DNA from: Kineosporia succinea | Lineage (GTDB): Bacteria > Actinomycetota > Actinomycetes > Actinomycetales > Kineosporiaceae | Direction of reading: 5' to 3' | DNA: 64,000 bases | Assembly (NCBI RefSeq): GCF_030811555.1 | Contig: NZ_JAUSQZ010000001.1 | Location: 2,725,241-2,789,240 of the forward strand | Part shown: positions 25,520-33,563 of the stretch, in pieces | How positions within the stretch are numbered: the stretch's first letter is position 1 | How the letters are laid out: every line of letters starts with the position of its first letter | Position numbers and translations under genes: made by a program | The notes under the pieces: generated by a model | What the model saw: only the letters and a program-made list of their open reading frames with translations | Databases searched by the model: none | What the model was told of the DNA's origin: nothing

Positions 25520-26560
25520 CTACAGCTCCTGGGTCAGCCCGCTGCGCAGGATGTTGAGGCTCTTGGTGAGCAGCCGGGACACGTGCATCTGCGACACCCC
25601 GACCTCGGCCGCGATCTGCGACTGGGACAGGCCCTTGCCGAAACGCAGCTCCAGGATGCGGCGTTCGCGGGCCGGCAGCCGGGCCAGCAACGGCCCCAGC
25701 GTGGCCCGCTGCTCGACCAGTTCCAGCCCGGCGTCTTCGAAGACCTTGCCCATCCGGTCGGACTCTTCGGACGTGGTCTGCAGCGGCACGGTGATGTAGG
25801 CGCTCGCGGTCTCCAGCGCCTCGAGCACGAGATCCGCGTCCACGTCGAGGTACTGGGCGATCTCGCGCACCGTGGGGGAGCGGTCGAGGGTGTGGGTGAG
25901 GGTTTCGCGGGCTTCGGAGACGCGGCGGCCGAGGTCTTGGATGCGGCGGGGGATGCGCATGGCCCAGCCGCGGTCGCGGAAGTGGCGGCGGATCTCTCCG
26001 ACGATGGTGGGGACGGCGAAGGCGGCGAAGGCTCCGCGGGTGGGATCGAAGCGGTCGACGGCGTGCAGGAGGCCGATGGTTCCGACTTGTACGAGGTCGT
26101 CGTAGGGTTCGCCGCGGCCCTTGAAGCGCTGGGCGAGGTGGTGCACCAGGGGGAGGTGGCACTCGATCACGGTGCGGCGCAGGTGCTGGTACTGCGGGTG
26201 GCTCGGAGACATCGAGGCCAGGCGGTGCAGGTCCGGATCGGACAGGGGCACGGCGCTGTCGGGGTCACTCGTGTCGTATCCGCCGGGCCCGTGCGGATCT
26301 TCGGCGTCGGGCGGGCTGTCGGCGTCGGTAGGACTGTCGACGTCGGACGGGGTGCTGAGGTCGGCGCTGTTCAGGTCGGCGCTGTTCAGGTCGGCGCTGT
26401 TCAGGTCGGCGCTGTTCAGGTCGGAAGGACTGCCCAGCGCCTCGAGTTCGTCGGGCCCCGGAACCCCGCGCAGGGGCTGACCCGGATGACGCACGACCTC
26501 GGGCTGGCTGCTGCGCGGCAGGACCCGCAGGCGGGCGTCGGCGTCGTGCTGCAGGCTCAC
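25520..26560 (-). CDS. SigB/SigF/SigG-type stress or developmental sigma factor
   Basis: This 346-residue group III sigma factor has region 2 (about 125-195, PYDDLVQVGTIGLLHAVDRF and GAFAAFAVPTIVGEIRRHFR), region 3 (about 205-280) and region 4 (about 290-340, LPARERRILELRFGKGLSQS and VGVSQMHVSRLLTKSL). The order anti-sigma kinase, sigma factor, with an ATGA overlap, is typical. Unusual is an acidic N-terminal extension of about 110 residues that contains four exact SADLN pentapeptides (47-66) encoded by a 15-bp tandem repeat. SigB-type factors in actinobacteria govern osmotic stress or sporulation genes; which applies here is unknown. Confidence 0.93.
   Translation of the reverse strand: MSLQHDADARLRVLPRSSQPEVVRHPGQPLRGVPGPDELEALGSPSDLNSADLNSADLNSADLNSADLSTPSDVDSPTDADSPPDAEDPHGPGGYDTSDPDSAVPLSDPDLHRLASMSPSHPQYQHLRRTVIECHLPLVHHLAQRFKGRGEPYDDLVQVGTIGLLHAVDRFDPTRGAFAAFAVPTIVGEIRRHFRDRGWAMRIPRRIQDLGRRVSEARETLTHTLDRSPTVREIAQYLDVDADLVLEALETASAYITVPLQTTSEESDRMGKVFEDAGLELVEQRATLGPLLARLPARERRILELRFGKGLSQSQIAAEVGVSQMHVSRLLTKSLNILRSGLTQEL
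26360..26419. repeat. Four exact 15-bp tandem repeats inside the sigma factor gene
   Basis: GTCGGCGCTGTTCAG occurs four times in a row on the plus strand. Read on the coding strand it gives the pentapeptide SADLN four times. Being a multiple of three, gain or loss of units keeps the frame. Confidence 0.95.
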
Positions 26561-27075
26561 CTCTCGGCCCGCCCCGGGGTGGTTGGCACGCTCAGCTTGA
26601 TCCAGGCGCCGTCGGGGTCGGCCCCGGTGATCACGTCACCGGCCAGGGCTCGCAGCACCGACCACGAGAAGCTGGCCTCCCGAGGCAGTTCGGCGACCGG
26701 GCCGGTGATGGTGACGGCCAGGCTCTGGCTGCCGATCAGGCCGACCTCGAAGGCCGCGTCGAGGGTGCGGCCCGGGTGCGCGCGCCCCGCGAGCAGCAGG
26801 GAACAGGCCTCGTCGACGGCGATGCGCAGGTCTTCGATCTCGTCGAGCGTGAGATCGAGGCGGGTGCCGAGTCCGGCGGCCGCCGTGCGAACCACGGCCA
26901 GATAGGCGGGGTCGGCCGGTACCCGCAGATCCACGGTGTCGAGCCGACGTGCCTGCTCGACCACGTCGGACCGCTGCTTGCCCCGAATCGTGCTCACATC
27001 CCCCCGTGACGCTGACCGGCCCTGGTCGTTGCGGTGCGCGGATCGTCCGTCACGGAACGATACCAATGTCACCAT
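26557..27075 (-). CDS. RsbW-like anti-sigma factor (GHKL serine kinase fold)
   Basis: RsbW-type proteins bind SigB-type sigma factors and phosphorylate their antagonists. The 172-residue product has LTLDEIEDLRIAVDEACSLL, the N-box region of the GHKL ATPase, and a C-terminal FSWSVLRALAGDV segment. The G-box is weak, as in some actinobacterial partners, so kinase activity is uncertain. The ATG at 27075 is chosen because TACCCT lies exactly 6 bases upstream; a GTG at 26997 would shorten it to 146 residues. The stop overlaps the sigma factor ATG (ATGA). No RsbV-type antagonist gene is adjacent. Confidence 0.85.
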   Translation of the reverse strand: MVTLVSFRDGRSAHRNDQGRSASRGDVSTIRGKQRSDVVEQARRLDTVDLRVPADPAYLAVVRTAAAGLGTRLDLTLDEIEDLRIAVDEACSLLLAGRAHPGRTLDAAFEVGLIGSQSLAVTITGPVAELPREASFSWSVLRALAGDVITGADPDGAWIKLSVPTTPGRAER

Positions 27076-27081
27076 CGGAAC

Positions 27082-27087
27082 AGGGTA
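27082..27087 (-). promoter_or_regulatory. -10 element TACCCT for leaderless rsbW-sigma operon
   Basis: On the minus strand TACCCT ends 6 bases before the rsbW ATG. I looked for the GTTT/GGGTAT promoter of SigB-type factors here and found no convincing match. Confidence 0.5.
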
Positions 27088-27451
27088 GTGCACTCAGAGT
27101 TGTAGTTGTCCAGGCCTCAAGACGAGGCCAAGCCACGGAACTCACCTGACCGGTCACGGGTGGTGAAGCCCTGACCCGTTCGGTCGTATGGGTAATTCTG
27201 CCCGTCCGGGGGCGCATCGTCCGCCGTTTCGGGGCCGGTCACGCGGATTGTTGAGTGAGTTGCGGCGCCTCGGGCGTTCTGCAGCACGGGTGCAGTACCG
27301 CATATCCGGCGATAGGTGTGAAACGGGCAGGATCAGCGGAAAGATCAGATGCCCCAGGAATGTTCACCTTCAAACAAAACGCCGGCGGGCGACGCGTTGA
27401 CTCCCCGCGCCGCCCTCCGCCGCTCGTCCGCCGGGTCGTCCGCCGGGTCGT
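27088..27451. other. Intergenic region between rsbW and the MFS gene
   Basis: No gene is visible in 364 bases. A two-part dyad lies at 27148-27185: GACCG/CGGTC outside and ACGGGT/ACCCGT inside. Near 27425-27450 a 12-base unit containing CGCCGGGTCGTC is repeated just after the MFS stop codon. Confidence 0.4.
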
Positions 27452-28717
27452 CTACTGATCGGCGAGTGCGTCCTGACGGGAGTGGTCCGCTCCGGTGACC
27501 GACGCGTCCGCCATCGGCGTTCTGGTGGTGCGCACGACCTGGACGCCCGAACCCTGCGTGGCCCCCGCGTACACCGCGATCGCGACGCCAAGCAGACCCA
27601 GGCCGACCGCCACCAGGTTGGGCGAGTTGTAGCCCCAGCCGGCCGCGATGGTCAGGCCACCCAGCCAGGCGCCGAGGGAGTTGGCGATGTTGAAGGCCGC
27701 GTGCATGCTCGACGCGGCCAGGTTCGGGGCGCCGCCGGCCATGCTGATGATGCGGTTCTGCAGGGCCGGGAAGGCCATCGTGTTGCAGAACGGGAAGAGG
27801 AAGATCAGCACCGCCGAGGCGATCTTGTTGCTCGAGGCGAAGTAGAAGGTGGCCGCGACCACGGCGTTGGCGCTCATCGCGCCGTAGACGACGCGCGTGG
27901 TGTCGTAGCGGTCGGCCAGCCGGGCGCCGATCAGGTTGCCGAAGGTCATGCCCAGCCCGAACAGCACCAGCAGTGGCGTGATGCTCGACTCGGCGTAGCC
28001 CGCCACCTCGGTCATCATCGGGGCGATGTAGCTGAAGGTCGCGAAGGTGGCGCCACCACCGATCGTGGCCACGCCCAGCGACAGCCAGATCTGCCGGTTC
28101 CTGAACGCGTTCAGCTCGTGACGCAGGTGCGGGGCGTCGGGTGAGCTCGGGTCGACGCGCTCGCTGCGGGGAACGGCGGCCAGCACGCCCAGGGCGCCGA
28201 TCAGCTCGACCACGGCGACGAGCACGAACACCAGCCGCCAGGAGGTGTTCTGGCCGATGAAGGTGGTCATCGGCACGCCGACCACGTTGGCGATGGTGAG
28301 GCCGGCGAAGACCACGGCCATGGCCTGGCTCTTCTTGTTGCTGGTGACGAGCTTGCCGGCCTGCACCGCGGCCACGCCGAAGAACGCGCCGTGCGGGAGC
28401 CCGGACAGGAACCGCATCACCAGCAGTGCCCAGAAGCCGGGCATGAACGCGGAGATCACGTTGCCCAGGGCGAGGGCCACGACCAGGCTGATCAGCAGGC
28501 CCTTGCGCGGGAACCGCACGGACGCCGCGGTGAGCAGCGGCGCGCCGATCACCACGCCGATCGCGTAGGCCGAGATCAGGTTGCCCGCCTGGGGCACGCT
28601 GACGTCGAGATCGCCCGCGATGTCGGGCAGCAGGCCGAGAGCGACGAATTCGCCCGTACCGAGCCCGAAACTGCAGATTGCCAGTACCAGTAGCGCACGC
28701 CGCACCGGTGTGAACAC
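27452..28717 (-). CDS. MFS transporter, chloramphenicol/arabinose efflux-like (DHA1)
   Basis: The 421-residue protein is a 12-helix major facilitator, with the motif A-like ASVRFPRKGLLIS between helices 2 and 3, LPHGAFFGVAA near helix 4 and a symmetric second half (GARLADRYDTTRVV). It is closest in style to the AraJ/Cmx drug efflux group. The GTG at 28717 is preferred: it has AAGGGGG upstream and aligns with the start of the duplicate gene upstream. Its tail after the last helix is short (about 35 residues). The two MFS genes are tandem duplicates on one strand. The substrate is unknown. Confidence 0.9.
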   Translation of the reverse strand: MFTPVRRALLVLAICSFGLGTGEFVALGLLPDIAGDLDVSVPQAGNLISAYAIGVVIGAPLLTAASVRFPRKGLLISLVVALALGNVISAFMPGFWALLVMRFLSGLPHGAFFGVAAVQAGKLVTSNKKSQAMAVVFAGLTIANVVGVPMTTFIGQNTSWRLVFVLVAVVELIGALGVLAAVPRSERVDPSSPDAPHLRHELNAFRNRQIWLSLGVATIGGGATFATFSYIAPMMTEVAGYAESSITPLLVLFGLGMTFGNLIGARLADRYDTTRVVYGAMSANAVVAATFYFASSNKIASAVLIFLFPFCNTMAFPALQNRIISMAGGAPNLAASSMHAAFNIANSLGAWLGGLTIAAGWGYNSPNLVAVGLGLLGVAIAVYAGATQGSGVQVVRTTRTPMADASVTGADHSRQDALADQ

Positions 28718-28896
28718 GGGCCGCCGCCCCCTTCGTTCGTCAGGATGTTCGTGACCAGGGCGCGGCTGCGGACCGTCGGTATTTACTCCGGGAACGAGCA
28801 AAAATGCGACGGTTCGAAAAGATTGAGGGGCGGCGTCATTGAGCCCAAGGCGGTCGAGCGGTTGGCCCGACTGCGTACGCCACTGGCTGATTCACA

Positions 28897-28926
28897 GAAT
28901 ACAACCGGTGACCCGGTCGCGTATTC
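28897..28926 (-). terminator. Hairpin downstream of the long MFS gene
   Basis: GAATAC (28897-28902) pairs with GTATTC (28921-28926), and inside ACCGG (28904-28908) pairs with CCGGT (28913-28917) around TGAC. It lies 6 bases after the stop of the upstream MFS gene. No T-tract is present. Confidence 0.5.
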
Positions 28927-28932
28927 CCCTCG

Positions 28933-31269
28933 TCACTCCTGGCTGCGGCGCAGGATCCGGGCGAGGTCTTCGGGGGTGGCCCAGCCGGCCGGGTTCTCGG
29001 GGGTCTCGTGGCTTGAGGACGCTGTGGTCGCCTGGGAGCCCGTCCGCGGCTCGGTCGGGTGGCTGGCGGACGTGACGCTCGCGTGGGTGCCCGCGTAGGG
29101 CTTGGCGGGGTGGCCGGGGGACGTGTCGGTCGCCTGGGTGCCCACGTGCGGCGGGGCGGGTTGGCTGGGGGGCGCGGTGGTTGCGTGCGCGGTGTCGGGC
29201 GGCTGGGGGTCGGCGACGGGGGACACGCCGACCGGGGAGGACTGGCCGGCCGCCGTGGTGGGCTGCACCGGAGGGTTCGGTTGCGTGCGGTCGGCCGGGT
29301 GGACGGGGCCAGCCGGCCGTGGGTCGGTGACCGGGTGCGTCGGCTGGGTCTGGTCCGTGGGGTGGGGCTGAGCGGTGGACGGGGCCGGTTCGGGGGATGA
29401 CGTCGCGGCCGAGAGGACGGCGGAGATGGCGTCGAGGGTGACGGCGGGTACCGGGAGCGCGGGGGCGACGGGAGCGGCGGGGGCCGGGGGCGTCGGGGTG
29501 GCGGTCCGAGGGGCTGTGGTGATCCCGGTGGAGGGGGAGTCGGCGGCCGAGATCGCGGCCGAGATGGCATCCAGGGTGAGCGCCGGCACCGGGCCGGATT
29601 CCCGGAGAGGACGCTGCGAGGTGGGGGTACTGACGTCAGCAGGCGTGCCCGTCGGGGTGGCGAGCGGCGTCGGGCCGGTGGGCGGCGGACGGCGTGCGCC
29701 GGGAGCGGCCGGGAGAGAGCCGGTGTCGCGGGTGACGGTCGGGGTCGGGCCGGCCGGCCGGCGGGTGTGGGCGCCGGGGCGGTCGGTGTGGCCGGCGGCC
29801 GGCATCGGGCCGGTGGGCCACGACGGGCCGGGGACCATCGGCGTCGAGGAGGTGTGGCGGGTGGCGGAGTGCAGGGGGACCTCGACCGGCCCGGTTTCCC
29901 AGGGCAGGCGGACGACCGGGGTCGGGCTGGTCGCCGGGCCGAGCGGGATGCCGGCGGTGGCGTCGGAGTTGCTGTAGCGCCCGACGATCGGGATCGGGTT
30001 GGTGTTCAGCCCGACGACGGGGATGCGGATCGGGGCGGTGGCCGGGCCGCTGCCGGGAGGACGCATCGGGTTGCCGCCGGGCACCGAGGTGGGCAGCGGC
30101 AGCACGGTGGTGAGCGAGTACTGGGTGCGGGCCGCGTAGAGCGCGATCAGCAGCGCGAGCACGCCGAGACCGACGGCCACCAGGTTCGGCGAGTTGTAGC
30201 CCAGGCCGGACGCGATGGTGATGCCGCCGAGCCAGGCGCCGAGGGAGTTCGCGATGTTGAAGGCCGCGTGCATGCCGGCCGCGGCCAGGTTGGGCGCACC
30301 ACCGGCCTGGCTGATGATCCGGTTCTGCAGGGCCGGGAAGGCCATCGTGTTGCAGAACGGGAAGAGGAAGATCAGCACGGCCGAGGCGATCCGGTCGGAG
30401 GCGGCGAAGTAAAACGCGGCGGCCACGACCACCTGGGCCGCCATCACGCCGTAGATCACCTGGGCGCCGTTGTAGCGGTCGGCCAGCTGCGCACCGATCA
30501 GGTTGCCGAAGGTCATGCCCAGCCCGAACAGCACCAGCAGCGGGGTGATGTCGCTCTGCCGGTAGCCGGCGACCTCGGTCATCATCGGCGCGATGTAGCT
30601 GAACGTGGCGTGGATACCGCCGCAGCCGATCACCGCCACCGCGAGCGACAGCCAGATCTGCCGGTTGCGGAACGCCCCGAGTTCCTCGCGCAGTCGCTGC
30701 CTCTCGGACCGGGGGCTGCGCGGCACCGCGGCCAGCACTCCCAGCACCCCGATCAGCTCGACCCCGGCGATCAGGACGAACACCGTGCGCCAGCTCGCCT
30801 GCTGGCCGATGTAGGTGGTCAGCGGCACGCCGATGACGTTCGCGATGGTGAGCCCGGCGAACACCACGGCCATCGCCTGGCTCCGGCGTCCGGCCGAGAC
30901 CATGTTCGCGGCCTGCACCGACGCCAGGCCGAAGAACGCGCCGTGCGGCAGGCCGGACAGGAAGCGCATGCCGAGCAGGGTGTTGTAGTCGGGCATCGCG
31001 GCCGAGGCCAGGTTGCCCAGGGCCAGGGCCACGACCAGGCTGATCAGCAGGCCCTTGCGCGGGAACCGCACCGAGGCGGCGGCCAGCAGCGGCGCCCCGA
31101 TCACCACGCCCAGCGCGTAGGCGGACACCAGGTGCCCGACCGCGGGCACGCTGACGCCGAGGTCGCTCGCCATGCCGGGCAGCAGCCCGACGACGACGTA
31201 CTCACCCGTCCCGAGCCCGAAACTGCAGATGGCCAGCACCAGCAGCGCGCGCCGCACCGGATCGCGCAT
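28933..31269 (-). CDS. MFS transporter with 390-residue disordered Pro/Thr-rich C-terminal tail
   Basis: Residues 1-385 form a 12-helix MFS transporter highly similar to the neighbouring one (shared ALLVLAICSFGLGTGE, RFPRKGLLISLVVALALGN, FLFPFCNTMAFPALQNRIIS). The remaining 393 residues are Pro, Thr, Ala and Ser-rich and probably disordered in the cytoplasm. Within the tail a short helix-like motif is repeated: LTLDAISAAISAA (564-576) and VTLDAISAVLSAA (610-622), and the protein ends TPEDLARILRRSQE. The frame is unbroken and GC-rich at codon position 3, so the tail is real coding sequence. The ATG at 31269 has AAAGGAC upstream. Substrate and role of the tail are unknown. Confidence 0.87.
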   Translation of the reverse strand: MRDPVRRALLVLAICSFGLGTGEYVVVGLLPGMASDLGVSVPAVGHLVSAYALGVVIGAPLLAAASVRFPRKGLLISLVVALALGNLASAAMPDYNTLLGMRFLSGLPHGAFFGLASVQAANMVSAGRRSQAMAVVFAGLTIANVIGVPLTTYIGQQASWRTVFVLIAGVELIGVLGVLAAVPRSPRSERQRLREELGAFRNRQIWLSLAVAVIGCGGIHATFSYIAPMMTEVAGYRQSDITPLLVLFGLGMTFGNLIGAQLADRYNGAQVIYGVMAAQVVVAAAFYFAASDRIASAVLIFLFPFCNTMAFPALQNRIISQAGGAPNLAAAGMHAAFNIANSLGAWLGGITIASGLGYNSPNLVAVGLGVLALLIALYAARTQYSLTTVLPLPTSVPGGNPMRPPGSGPATAPIRIPVVGLNTNPIPIVGRYSNSDATAGIPLGPATSPTPVVRLPWETGPVEVPLHSATRHTSSTPMVPGPSWPTGPMPAAGHTDRPGAHTRRPAGPTPTVTRDTGSLPAAPGARRPPPTGPTPLATPTGTPADVSTPTSQRPLRESGPVPALTLDAISAAISAADSPSTGITTAPRTATPTPPAPAAPVAPALPVPAVTLDAISAVLSAATSSPEPAPSTAQPHPTDQTQPTHPVTDPRPAGPVHPADRTQPNPPVQPTTAAGQSSPVGVSPVADPQPPDTAHATTAPPSQPAPPHVGTQATDTSPGHPAKPYAGTHASVTSASHPTEPRTGSQATTASSSHETPENPAGWATPEDLARILRRSQE

Positions 31270-31420
31270 GCGTGCCGTCCTTTGGGGTACAGCTGCCCGG
31301 CGTCGGCCGGACAGGTTGCGGGGCACCAACATTGAGGCCCGACAGCGGGCACTGTGCCACACAAACTCCCCGGCCGCCAGATCTCGGAGAGCTACCGGAC
31401 GACCACTGAATGTTGTTGCC

Positions 31421-32362
31421 TCAGGCGGACTTGCGGGCCGGGGTCTTCTTCGCGGCGGTCTTCTTGGCCGCGGTCTTCTTCGTGGTGGACGCCGAAGTGG
31501 ACGACGAGCTCTTCTTGGCCGCCGTCTTCTTCGTGCCCGACGACGCCGACTTGCGGGCCGCGCCGCCCGACGACGGCTTCTCGCCCCGCGCCTCCTTGGC
31601 CCGGTCGACGCTCGCCTGCAGGGCCGACAGCAGGTCGACGACCTCGGTCTGGGCCTCTTCCGCCGCCTCCACCGGAGCCGGTGCCGCGCCCTCGAGCTTG
31701 GCCTCGACCAGCTGCACCAGGGCCTGCTGGTAGTCGTCCTCGTACTGGTCGGGCTCGAAGTCGGCGGCCATCGAGTCGACCAGCGACGCGGCCATCCGCA
31801 GCTCCTGCGGGCGCAGGTCGACATCCTCTTCCAGCACCGGGAACTCGGCCGCGCGGATCTCGTCGGGCCACATCAGTGTCTGCATCATGATCACCCGGTC
31901 GCGGACCCGCAGCACCGCCAGTGACTCCCGCTGACGCAGGGCCACCTTCACCACGGCCACCCGGTCGGTGGCCTCGAGCGCCTCACGCAGCAGGGCGTAG
32001 GGCTTGGCCGCGCGCGCGTCGGGCTCCAGGTAGTAGGCCTTGCCGTAGAGGATCGGGTCGACCTGGCCGGTGGGCACGAACTCGACCACGTCGATCTCGC
32101 GGCCGGTGCTCAGCGGCAGCTGGTCGAAGTCCTCGTCGGTCAGCACCACGAGCCGCCCGTCCTCGGCCTCGTAGCCCTTGGCCAGCTGGTCCCACGCGAC
32201 CTCTTCACCGCAGGCGCTGCAGATGCGCTTCATCCGGATGCGCCCGCCGTCTTCCCGGTGGACCTGATGGAACCGGATGTCGTGCTCCTGGGTCGCCGAG
32301 AACAACCGGACCGGCACGTTGACGAGGCCGAAGGAGACCGCGCCCTTCCAGATCGCCCGCAT
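31421..32362 (-). CDS. ku: Bacterial Ku, non-homologous end-joining protein
   Basis: Ku binds broken DNA ends as a dimer and recruits the LigD-type ligase and polymerase. The 313-residue product begins MRAIWKGAVSFGLVNVPVRL, the classic Ku start, and keeps the core beta-barrel (RFHQVHREDGGRIRMKRIC, DRVIMMQTLMWPDEIR) up to about residue 210. The C-terminal 60 residues are Lys/Ala-rich (KKTAAKKTAAKKTPARKSA), like the DNA-binding tails of mycobacterial Ku. The ATG at 32362 has GAGGAG 8 bases upstream. It is divergent from the ligase and polymerase genes, separated by 250 bases; together they form a full NHEJ set. Confidence 0.96.
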   Translation of the reverse strand: MRAIWKGAVSFGLVNVPVRLFSATQEHDIRFHQVHREDGGRIRMKRICSACGEEVAWDQLAKGYEAEDGRLVVLTDEDFDQLPLSTGREIDVVEFVPTGQVDPILYGKAYYLEPDARAAKPYALLREALEATDRVAVVKVALRQRESLAVLRVRDRVIMMQTLMWPDEIRAAEFPVLEEDVDLRPQELRMAASLVDSMAADFEPDQYEDDYQQALVQLVEAKLEGAAPAPVEAAEEAQTEVVDLLSALQASVDRAKEARGEKPSSGGAARKSASSGTKKTAAKKSSSSTSASTTKKTAAKKTAAKKTPARKSA

Positions 32363-32612
32363 TCGTCTGCTCCTCAGTCGTGGTCAAACCGGTCGACCCT
32401 GGCTCTCGCGCCAATTCCGGCATCGCTGTCAAGTCGGACACGCCGGGAGCCTGTCACCCAGCATGACCTCCCGATCACGCCGACGCCAGGGCAAGTACCG
32501 TGCCCATCCGTGTTGACCTGCGTCTACGCCAAAAGTCATCGGTTCGGCCGAGCTCGTGATTGAGGGCGCTCCAGGGGGAGTGATCTGCGCGACTCTGTGC
32601 TCTGATGAGCCC

Positions 32613-33554
32613 ATGCGACCCATGCTCGCCACCTCGGCGGACGCCGAACGCGGGCTCCCGGCCGACGGCGAACGGTGGGCCTACGAGGTCAAGTGGGACG
32701 GATGGCGGGTGATCGCCGATCTGGGAGACGGCCGGGCCCGGCTCTGGAGCCGCTCCGAACGCGAGATCACCGCGGCCTTCCCCGAGCTGGCCCAGCCCCC
32801 GAACCCGGCCACCGCGCTCCTCGACGGCGAGGTCGTCATCCTCGTGAACGGCGTCCCCTCGTTCACCGCACTCGCCGACCGCATCCACGTGACCGACCCG
32901 CGCAAGGCCCGGGCGCTCGCGGCCCGGAACCCGGCCACCCTGATCGCCTTCGACGTCCTCCGCCACGACGGCGCCGACCTGATGCGGCGCAGCTGGCAGG
33001 AGCGGCGTGAGGTGCTGGAAGGACTGGACCCGGGCGGGAGGTGGCAGATCTCCCCGGTCTACGACGACGTCGGGCTGCTGGTCCACGCCACCCTGGAGCA
33101 AGGGCTGGAGGGAGTCGTGGCCAAGCGCCGCGGCTCCGAGTACCGGCCGGGCGTGCGCAGCAGCGACTGGCGCAAGCTGGCCCACCGCCGGGTGCAGTCG
33201 GTGGTGGTGGGCGGCTGGCGCCCGGAGATCAACGACCGCGGCACGATCGGGGCCCTGCTGATCGGGGTCCCGGGCGACGACGGCCGGCTGCGGTTCGCCG
33301 GGCGGATGGGCAGCGGCCTGACCGCCGCCGGGCCGCAGGCCGAGCTGCGCGAACGGCTGGGGCCCCTACAACTGGAGAGGTCGCCGTTCGGCGACGCCGT
33401 GCCGAGGGCGGACGCGAAGGGCGCGACCTGGGTGGAGCCGGTCGTCGTGGTGGACGCGCGGCACCTGGGGCGCACCGAGAACGGAAGGCTGCGGCAGCCG
33501 GTCTTCCGCGGCATCCGGTCCGACCTGCGCGCCGAAGACGTCCGGTACGAGTAG
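32613..33554 (+). CDS. ATP-dependent DNA ligase for NHEJ (stand-alone LigD ligase domain)
   Basis: The 313-residue enzyme seals DNA ends using ATP. The adenylation lysine is Lys27 in YEVKWDGWR, followed by RLWSRSERE, LDGEVVIL, LIAFDVLRHDG, GLEGVVAKRRGSEYRPG and the motif V WRKLAHRR, then an OB-fold part. It lacks polymerase and phosphoesterase domains, which in other actinobacteria may be fused to it in LigD. The start at 32613 (MRPMLATS) follows a weak TCTGAT element by 6 bases; upstream in-frame codons look non-coding. The polymerase gene starts 9 bases after its stop. Confidence 0.94.
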   Translation: MRPMLATSADAERGLPADGERWAYEVKWDGWRVIADLGDGRARLWSRSEREITAAFPELAQPPNPATALLDGEVVILVNGVPSFTALADRIHVTDPRKARALAARNPATLIAFDVLRHDGADLMRRSWQERREVLEGLDPGGRWQISPVYDDVGLLVHATLEQGLEGVVAKRRGSEYRPGVRSSDWRKLAHRRVQSVVVGGWRPEINDRGTIGALLIGVPGDDGRLRFAGRMGSGLTAAGPQAELRERLGPLQLERSPFGDAVPRADAKGATWVEPVVVVDARHLGRTENGRLRQPVFRGIRSDLRAEDVRYE

Positions 33555-33563
33555 GGGAGAGCG

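Noticed and set aside
26998-27200. SigB-type autoregulatory promoter (GTTT/GGGTAT) before rsbW
   Set aside because: No pair with correct sequence and spacing was found on the minus strand; only a TACCCT -10 box fits.
27452-28801. ATG at 28801 as start of the first MFS gene
   Set aside because: The extra 28 residues are hydrophilic and absent in the duplicate gene, while the GTG at 28717 has a good ribosome site.
28802-28896. Possible tRNA because of a GGTTCGAA sequence near 28812
   Set aside because: No acceptor, D or anticodon arms can be folded around it, and no other tRNA-like sequence was found in the window.
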